In this document: piece after piece, positions 57,456 to 64,000 of the stretch
Position numbering within the stretch: position 1 is the first letter of the stretch
Layout of the letters: each line of letters starts with the position of its first letter
Source: Schistocerca nitens
Taxonomy: Eukaryota > Arthropoda > Insecta > Orthoptera > Acrididae
Length of the DNA: 64,000 bases
Reading direction: 5' to 3'
Assembly (NCBI RefSeq): GCF_023898315.1
Contig: NC_064622.1
Coordinates: 171,698,178-171,762,177, forward strand
Made by a program: the position numbers and the translations under genes
Notes under the pieces: model-generated
Told to the model about the DNA's origin: nothing
The model's database searches: none
What the model saw: only the letters and a program-made list of their open reading frames with translations

Positions 57456-58425
57456 TATATACACTTAAACTTCATGCTTTCCACATCTGATGATGTGCTC
57501 CCGCCAAACTGGCATTTTCACTTCTCCTTTAATCTCCATTTGAAATCTAATCCTTGGTTCTTTGCATACAGATTTAAAAATACTGTCGAAATGTTAATAT
57601 CTACAGTAGTTTTACCTGAGCTGCTGCTTCAATTATACTGTTTCATCTTGTAGAAGAGAAAAATTCTATCTTTTGTCACTAAGTGTTTTATTTGTGTGCA
57701 CCATGTCACGACATAAATGGAACAAAATAACACAAAGGATGTTAGACTTCTTGAAAGACATTCGCATACGCGAGTGAGAAATATTCAGTTCCAAGAAGTA
57801 CATACGGGAAAACAATCTGGTGGCCATGAAACACGTTTTAGGAAGTACTGTATTCTACGGTCATTGAAACCTTCAAAAAAATTGGGTTTAGTATCAGGTT
57901 CGCGTTGGTTGAGGCCATGAAAATAATGCCCATACAATGCTGAATAATCTGTACTATATGTGTGATAAATGTTTTCCAGAAGTTAAACTAATTTAGCCTT
58001 AGGCCTATTCCGGTTCAAAAATTTATCTTAATTTTTGCTTATTTCAGTGAACTTGCTCCATACGAGGGAGCTTACTAAGATGTGTAATTGGTACTTATTT
58101 TAGTTTAAAGTTTATAACCATTTACGGTCAAATAAAATACTTTTGTAACAGATATGATGATTTCATTCCTTAAAATTTCGTATTCGACACAGCCGTCAAA
58201 AAATTTAAATTACAAAAATGAAAATTATTTAAAAGATAAACGAACCAGCAATAGCGTGCAAAGCTTCGTCACTGCAAGCGAACATAACCAGATGACACAT
58301 GGACGATACATAGACAGAAATGGTACAGTGTAGTGCAGAAGGCATTTGAAAGAAATTTGAAATAAGACGAACAGAAATGAAACTTTTATTCACAGACAGT
58401 AATTACACTGACGTCATGACGATTT
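57456..58425. other. No gene recognised
   Basis: AT-rich sequence between two LINE copies with no recognised element; the frame at 57717-57920 has no known domain. Confidence 0.5.
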
Positions 58426-58479
58426 ACGATGGTCTCCTGGGCATCCAAACGGCGGGACGTAGTTCTTAATAGGGTGTGT

Positions 58480-59315
58480 GACCGCCACGGATATCAATGC
58501 ATGATCTGCCTTCATTCCATAATGTCATATGGGATTATTTTTTGGGGTAATTCATCAAGACAAGCTAATGTTTTCTGGGCACAAAATCGTGCAGTAAGAG
58601 TTATATGTGGTGTGAACTCAAGAACAACCTGCAGAAACCCGTTTAGGGAACTAGGGATACTAACTACTGCTTCCCAATATATTTATTCTTAAATGAAATT
58701 TGTCATTAAAAATATTTCACTTTTTCAGACCAACAGCTCAATTCATGGAAACAACAGTAGAAATAAGAATAATCTTCACAAGGATTTAAAGTCACTTAGT
58801 CTTGTACAAAACGGTGTGCATTACTCAGGAACACACATTTTCAATAACTTGCCAGCAGCTGTAAAAAGCTTAACAACCAATGAAATTCAGTCTAAGAGAA
58901 GCCTAAAGGATTTATTGGTGACCAACTCCTTCTACTCCATTGATGAAGTTCTCAGTAGAACCAACTGATTTGTGTGTGTATATATATAAATACAATTTCT
59001 ACACAATTTCAGTGCAGTAATGTGTTCATTGTAAATAAGTATTATAGTAGTTGTATTAGACATTTATTACCTTATAAATAAATAAAAAACTTTTTTATTT
59101 TAAATTCAGTGCATTAGTATTTGTAAAATGATTCTTTCATATAGTGTTCATTAAAGAATGACGATCATTCCACTTGGGACCTGTGGAATGGTACATTAGC
59201 TTATTTGTTTGAGTTGTAACTATTTGTCATGTATTGTTGTTTTTCTGACATGTTCTACATCCTGTAGGACCTCTTCACTACGGATCAATTGGAATGAAAG
59301 TAAATTTAATGTAAT
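58480..59315 (+). pseudogene. Jockey/CR1-like LINE, 3' end
   Basis: C-terminal reverse transcriptase text: HSIMSYGIIFWGNSSRQANV, then AQNRAVRVICGVNSRTTCR and ELGILTTASQYIYS, a TAA at 58690-58692, then KFVIKNISLFQTNSSIHGN and FNNLPAAVKSLTTNEIQSKR. A 3' untranslated region of about 340 bases follows, with AATAAA near 59075 and a final stretch ggatcaattggaatgaaag. The family is close to that at 9850-10620. It is 5'-truncated, as most LINE copies are. Confidence 0.78.
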
Positions 59316-60129
59316 ATAATCTGCAACCTGCTCGCAAGCTGACCACTAGGTTGGTGAGGACCTGTCGAAGCAGGGCCTTTCAGCCATCCTATGACGCGGT
59401 TAACAGCTACTGGATGGTCGCTGGTGCCTGCAGATGTGCTACAATACGTCTCCCCAACGCATCTCCCTCAGGCTCGATGGTGTTTAAGCCGGGGATCGGG
59501 GATGCCAATACATTTGCGAAATATTCTCTCGTTCGAAGAGCCCCTCCACGTACGCGGTCCAGTGCGATCACGCACTACTGTCCATAAAAGTGAAGTCAGG
59601 TCCGAATGCAGAGCTGAAAAGACGCACGTGAGGAAGGAGTACTGTGTCCCAATAGCGTTAACCAGTGATTGTACCGTGTTCAAAGATTTGGACATCAGTA
59701 CGCCCATGCAACTTTATGTCTCCCACATTGTAACAACTGGACCACAGGAAGCGATAATGTCCGTCAATATGTTTTGTTTACATTAGGTGGTCTCACCTCT
59801 CGCCATATGAGGGTCCGCTTAGAATCATCATTCAGCGTCACTCTGCTTTCGCCCGAGGAGACCATGCAATCCCACTAATCGTTGGTCCAGTCCCTGTCGC
59901 GAACGCTGTCGCTGAAGTGCAGGTGTCAACTGAACACAACATACTCAGGCAAAGAGACCACCCACCAACCAGTCACCGTGCCACTGTGGTTTTTAAGTCT
60001 GGTTGCCTTCAGTACCATTAAATATGGTCCAACTGCAATTACTGTCTGACGTGTGTCCCTTCTCCCCTGTTGCGCGATGTTGCGGTCACCCGCTGCTGTA
60101 GCTGACCGTGGTAGACCACCTCCTCTGCT

Positions 60130-60561
60130 GTGTCCTACCGCTCGTGCGCCGACTGTAACACCACGTTCAAACTCACTTCAGTGTTGATAACCTACCATTG
60201 TTGCAGCAGTAACGGATCTAACAACTGCGCGAGACACTTTCTGTCTTATACAGGCATTGCCGACCGCAGCGCTGTATTCTGCGTGTTTACATATCTCTGT
60301 ATTTGAATATCCGTTTCTGTACTACTTCCTTTGGTGCTTCAATGTAAATGCGGATACTGGTTCAAATGGTTCAAATTCCTCTGAGCACTATGGTACTTAA
60401 CATCTGAGGTCATCAGTCCCCTAGAACTTAGATCTACTTAAACCTAACTAACCTAACGACATCACACAGATCCATGCACGAGGCAGGATTCGAACCTGCG
60501 AACGTAGCGGTCGCGCGGTTCCAGACTGAAGCGCCTAGAAGCGCTCGGCCACAGCGGCCGG
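60130..60561 (-). repeat. SINE-A with 3'-transduced Tc1-alpha sequence
   Basis: The unit is flanked by ccacctcctctgct at 60116-60129 and ccacctcccctgct at 60562-60575. It consists of antisense SINE-A (60359-60561), the 13 bases aaatgcggatact (60346-60358), and the right end of a Tc1-alpha (60130-60345). The same three pieces in the same order lie at 20923-21354, also 432 bp. In the donor-like locus those 13 bases are the SINE target duplication. The whole unit therefore appears to have been copied together from a SINE transcript that ran past the SINE tail. Confidence 0.85.
60359..60561 (-). repeat. SINE-A part of the transduced unit
   Basis: Full-length antisense SINE-A from ggttcaaatggttcaaat to a head ending ctcggccacagcggccgg. 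Its head and body variants (gaggtcatcag, gctcggccac) differ from those of the donor-like copy at 21152-21354 (tgtggtcatcag, gctagaccac), although the flanking parts nearly agree. Confidence 0.9.
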
Positions 60562-60929
60562 CCACCTCCCCTGCTCCGGGGAGTAGTTCGTGTGGTTCGG
60601 AATGCCCCCCCCCCTCCCCCGCGCACGTGAAACAATGCTGTGCGCACTATCAAACTCCTTGTCTACAATCGTCACACTCTGTCCTTCTCTCAGTTTTCCG
60701 ATGATTCTTCCCCGTGTAAAATCTTCCGGCCACGTTGCAATGAAGAACACCGCTACGGTGTACGGCACCTGCTCGTTGACTGACACACACTGTCTTTTCC
60801 GTTCCTTAGCTACCCCGTGTTGCGGGGCCAGCAAAATTTTCAGCTATCGTCATGCTGGTCTCCCGGCATTTGACTTCCAGCTTCTTATGCAAGACTGGGA
60901 GATTTCTGGCAACATGCTTCCGCACTTTC

Positions 60930-62095
60930 ATTCACGTACATCTCCATCATACTCCGCAAGCCACCTAATGGTGTGTGGTGTAGGGTACTTTCGGTACCAC
61001 TACCTGAGATCTCCAACCCTGTTCCACTCGCAAATAGTGAGTGGAAAAAATGATTGTCGGTAAGCCTCTATACTGTCTCTAGTTTCACGAATCTTCTCCT
61101 CGTGGTAAATACGTGAGATGTGAGGGGAAGTAATATGTTGTTCGACTCCTCCTGAAAGATGGTGTCCCGAAATTTCAATAGCAAATCTCTCCGTGAGACA
61201 CAGCGCCTCTCTTGTAACGTCTGCCAGTGGAGCTAGTTTAGCATCTCCGTAACGCTCTCTCGCCAGCTAAACGATCCCGTGACGAAAAGCGTCGCTCTTC
61301 GTTGGATGTTCTCTATTTGCTCTTTCAGTCCTACCTGACAGGGATCCTAGATAAATGAACAATACTCAAGAATTGGTCGAACAAGCGCCTTATGGGTCAC
61401 TTCTTTCATGAATGAGTTACATTTCCTTAAGATTCCTCCGATGAATCTGAGTCTGGTGTCCGCTTTTCTCACTATCTGTTTTATGTTGTCATTCCACTTA
61501 CGGTCGCTCTGGATAGTTACACGTGGATATTTTACGGCAAACGCTGTCTCCAGCTGTTTGACATCAATAGTGTATTCTTTCTTTTTCCATGTATTTCTTT
61601 TCCTATGAATGCGCGATATGGTATAGTGTTCCGCTCAGTGTGAACTGCCAGAGCCTTCAACATTCATCAATTCTCTGCAGGTCGTTCTATAAATTCTTAC
61701 TACCTTCTGGTGTTGCTACTTTGGTATAGGCAATTGCATCATCTGCGAATAGCCCCAAAGAGCTTAAGAGCGACGTGTTGAGTTGTATCTGCAACAAAGT
61801 CTTGAATCCAATCGCAGGTCTGCTCCGATACTCCGTAAGCTCGTATTTTTTTCATGAAACGGCAATGCGGGACGGTGCCAAATGGCTTACTGATATCAAC
61901 GAACACGGCATCAACCTTAGCGCCGTTGTCCACTGCGCTGGGGATTTCATGGAGGGACAGAGCGAGCTGAGTTTCGCAGGATTTCTGTTGGCGGAATCCA
62001 TGTTGATTTTTATAGGGGAGATGTTTATTTTCCAAAAACGTCTTGGTTCTCGAGCATAAAACTTGTCCCATAATTGCACAACAGATTGACATCAA
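60930..62095 (-). pseudogene. Second Jockey/CR1-type LINE, RT part
   Basis: The minus strand from 62095 has LPYKNQHGFRQQKSCETQLA and DAVFVDISKPFGTVPHCRF, the latter motif A of a reverse transcriptase with its catalytic D (VFVD) intact and KAFD changed to KPFG. Downstream, in broken frames toward 61000, there is text like LEYCSFIWDPCQVGLKEQIE and NIQRRATLFVTGSFSWRERY. This is a different family from the LINE at 58480. No FADD motif is readable. It is dead. Confidence 0.68.
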
Positions 62096-62324
62096 ATCCT
62101 ATAATAGTGTATATCTATCATTCATTTCCACATTGCATTTCTTATGTTAATTGAATATCTCGTCCACAAGTTTTGTAGAGTGTATGATGTTCCAACGAAA
62201 CCTCCAGAAAATAAGTAATTTCGAAAAATCTTACGTGTCCGCTAGTGTCAAACCTTCCATTACAAAATTCGCGAGTTTGATTTAGTCGACACTTATCGTA
62301 ATCCTCCCTGGAGCTGGCGCGTGG

Positions 62325-62560
62325 CAGTGGCCCCCAGCAGCAGCGTAGCAGCTCGTGCGCCGTCCCCGGGCTCGGCACACGTATGCTGGCCGCGCGTGCG
62401 GCCGCGTGATGTCAGCGGCGCAGGAATCTGGGCGTGTGGCGCTCCCGCCACCGAAGTACCTGCGTCACCTCCACAACAGCCCGCGCTGCTGTCACGGCCG
62501 CTGCGGGGACAACTCGTCACCCAGCCGGGCCGCGGCTTGTTCCTCGTGTGGAGTTTCTTT
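62325..62560. promoter_or_regulatory. Small CpG-rich block
   Basis: About 235 bases rich in G, C and CpG (for example cgtccccgggctcggcacac, ggccgcgcgtgcggccgcg) between AT-rich flanks. No TATA box or recognisable coding frame, though frames run through both strands (62321-62818 and 62293-62520). It could be a promoter, or a domain of GC-biased repeat. Confidence 0.28.
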
Positions 62561-62577
62561 CAGCCAAAGAATCTACG

Positions 62578-62705
62578 TGATGTGACAGAAGTCAAGGGAT
62601 ATGTGCTTATACAAATGGCGGTAGTATCACGAGCACAGGATGCAGAAGGGCATTCCGCTGGCGGAGCTATCAGTTGTAGTCTGGTGATTCATGCTAAAAG
62701 GATTT
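62578..62705 (+). repeat. Tc1-zeta terminal fragment
   Basis: The stretch from gtgatgtgacagaagtcaag through atggcggtagtatcacgag to ggtgattcatgctaaaagg has the character of the 5' end and leader of a Tc1 element of the kind at 53000-53990, whose own left end is missing. The assignment is from recall of the family rather than from alignment to a complete copy in this window. Confidence 0.35.
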
Positions 62706-62940
62706 TTTTCTTTTTTTTTCTTTCCTTTCCTTTTCTTTTCTTTTCAGTTTATCGGCTTCCTGCCCGTTCCCATGCAGCCATCTTAAGAGTAATGTCAATT
62801 ATGATGATACGAATGTAAGGACCACACTTCCCTCCTCCTTCTTATGTGTACTCTCCCCCACCCCTCTTTTGGTTTTTCCTCTGCTCCCCCCTTTTTTCAC
62901 CTCATGTATCTGGCTACTCCCTCCCCCCTCTCCCCTTCTG
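62700..62940. repeat. T/C-rich low-complexity tracts
   Basis: A (tttc)n-like tract at 62702-62746 and a pyrimidine-rich tract at 62825-62940 with almost no purines. Frames in them are low complexity and not genes. Confidence 0.75.
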
Positions 62941-62977
62941 CCTTAGGTTATGGTGTGTCATCCTCGTGTCTACTCTA

Positions 62978-63741
62978 CAGGGTGTTACAAAAAGGTACGG
63001 CCAAACTTTCAGCAAACATTCCTCACACACAAATAAAGAAAAGATGTTATGTGGACATGTGTACGGAAACGCTTAATTTCCATGTTAGACCTCACTTTAG
63101 TTCTTGCACCTACGCTCAATGGAGCACGTTATCATGATTTCATACGGTATACTCTACCTGTGCTGCTAGAACATGTGCCTTTACAAGTACGACACAACAT
63201 GTGGTTCATGCACGATGGAGCTCCTGCACATTTCAGTCGAAGTGTTCGTACGCTTCTCAACAACATATTCGGTGACCAATGGATTGGTAGAGGCGGACCA
63301 ATTCCATGGCCTCCACGCTCTCCTGACCACAACCCTCTTGACTTTCATTTATGGGGGCATTTGAAAGCTCTTGTCTACGCAACCCCGTTACCAAATATAG
63401 AGACACTTCGTGCTCGTATTGTGGACGGCTGTGATACAATACGCCATTCTCCAGGGCTGAATCAGCGCATCAGGGATTCCATGCGACGGAGGGTGGATGC
63501 ATCTATCCTCGCTAACGGAGGACATTTTGAACATTTCCTGTAACAAAGTGAAGTCACGCTGGTACGTTCTGTTGCTGTGTGTTTCCATTCCATGGTTAAT
63601 GTGATTTGAAGAGAAGTAATAAAATGAGCTCTAACATGGAAAGTAAGCGTTTCCGGACACATGTCCACATAACATATTTTCTTCCTTTGTGTGTGAGGGA
63701 TGTTTCCTGAAAGTTTGGCCGTACCCTTTTGTAACACCCTG
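62978..63741 (+). mobile_element. Mariner-type element (DD41D-like), internally deleted
   Basis: TA at 62976-62977 and 63742-63743. Ends: cagggtgttacaaaaaggta and the complement of taccctttttgtaacaccctg-like text at the right, extending inward through cggccaaactttc. At 764 bp it lacks the N-terminal half of the transposase. A second internal repeat, ggacatgtgtacggaaacgc with its complement near 63650, extends the inverted repeats to about 100 bases. Confidence 0.88.
63049..63543 (+). pseudogene. Mariner transposase, C-terminal half
   Basis: A 164-codon open frame without stops: NGARYHDFIRYTLPVLLEHV, then MWFMHDGAPAHFSRS with the second catalytic D, then PWPPRSPDHNPLDFHLWG with the third, and SMRRRVDASILANGGHFEHF at the end. 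I count 41 residues between the two aspartates, as in DD41D mariners. The DNA-binding domain and the first catalytic D are missing, so the protein would be inactive; the ATG is internal and incidental. Confidence 0.82.
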
Positions 63742-64000
63742 TATAGTGCAGTGTTAACGTGAGTGTTCAGTGTTGTGCATACCCTTCTTTCAAGTGTTGC
63801 GGACAGAAACCAGACTGTCGCCGTGTTTTTTAATTGTGGCTATCTACTTACTATGGGTCTTCATTAGCATCTCAATCATGTGTTATTATATTTTAACTTC
63901 CACAACTTTCCACCATTTTACAGTTTTTAAAAAGTCACCGTTTTGTCTCCGGTTTTTATTTTAACTCTTCTGTAGGGTGCAGAGTAGCATAATAAGCTGC

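Larger units (their letters stand above)
59330..60850 (-). pseudogene. Tc1-eta element, split by a SINE
   Basis: The N-terminal half on the minus strand (60834-60576) reads ATWPEDFTRGRIIGKLREG, then SVTIVDKEFDSAHSIVSRA, a Tc1-type helix-turn-helix. The remainder, 60115 down to about 59340, is strongly degraded but has phrases of the catalytic region (for example the complement of ccacattgtaacaactgga near 59724). A 432-bp SINE plus transduced sequence is inserted between the two parts, at a ccacctcc target. It is inactive. Left limit approximate. Confidence 0.6.

Noticed and set aside
62321-62818. 165-codon open frame
   Set aside because: It crosses a CpG-rich block, a Tc1 terminal fragment and a poly-T tract, so it is a chance frame.
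1-64000. CRISPR arrays, bacterial operons or prophage
   Set aside because: No regularly spaced repeats with unique spacers, no bacterial gene organisation; all features point to an animal genome.

Overview
This window looks like a stretch of a very large, repeat-rich insect genome, most likely an orthopteran (locust or grasshopper type). I see no convincing host protein-coding gene. What is recognisable is mobile DNA: tRNA-derived SINEs, a 5S rRNA-derived SINE, Tc1/mariner DNA transposons, two kinds of non-LTR retrotransposon, MITEs and foldback elements. The orthopteran call rests on general familiarity with these repeat families and on the intergenic character of the sequence; no search was run.

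Labels used here: SINE-A (tRNA-like head, tail ending in ccatttgaaccattt), SINE-A2 (same tail, different head), SINE-D (third head, related tail), SINE-B (second tRNA-like SINE with paired inverted and direct modules), SINE-C, SINE-E and SINE-F (other tRNA-derived families). Tc1 families are alpha (1, 17.4 and 20 kb), beta (6.6 kb), gamma (8 and 49.4 kb), delta (11 and 21.4 kb), epsilon (33 kb), zeta (53 and 62.6 kb) and eta (59 kb).

Layout. 0-5 kb: end of a Tc1-alpha copy, a worn SINE-F, a deleted mariner and a CpG-rich block with a TATA box. 5-6.5 kb: a three-layer SINE nest and a 5S-derived SINE. 6.5-9.4 kb: two abutting Tc1 elements, the second with an intact 340-aa transposase. 9.8-15.4 kb: LINE 3' part, Tc1-delta, 5' part of an RTE-like LINE, a 104-bp tandem duplication. 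15-23 kb: SINEs, Tc1-alpha copies and a Tc1-delta split by two SINEs. 23-33 kb: mostly unassigned AT-rich DNA with a possible LTR-like block (24.4-26.1 kb) and a SINE-D holding a MITE. 33-36.5 kb: Tc1-epsilon with three SINEs, a 778-bp TTAA foldback, a CpG-rich block. 37-44.3 kb: SINEs, palindromes, repeat arrays and a mariner remnant. 44-49 kb: AT-rich DNA with microsatellites. 49-53 kb: second Tc1-gamma and a deleted mariner. 53-57.5 kb: Tc1-zeta and a nearly full-length dead RTE-like LINE. 58-64 kb: LINE 3' end, Tc1-eta split by a SINE that carried flanking DNA with it, another LINE, a CpG-rich block and a mariner.

Functionally the only candidate working gene is the Tc1-gamma transposase (8259-9281). 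The other elements have stops, deletions or lost catalytic residues. The SINEs depend in general on LINE machinery in trans; clean target-site duplications at many of them allow the order of insertions to be read directly.
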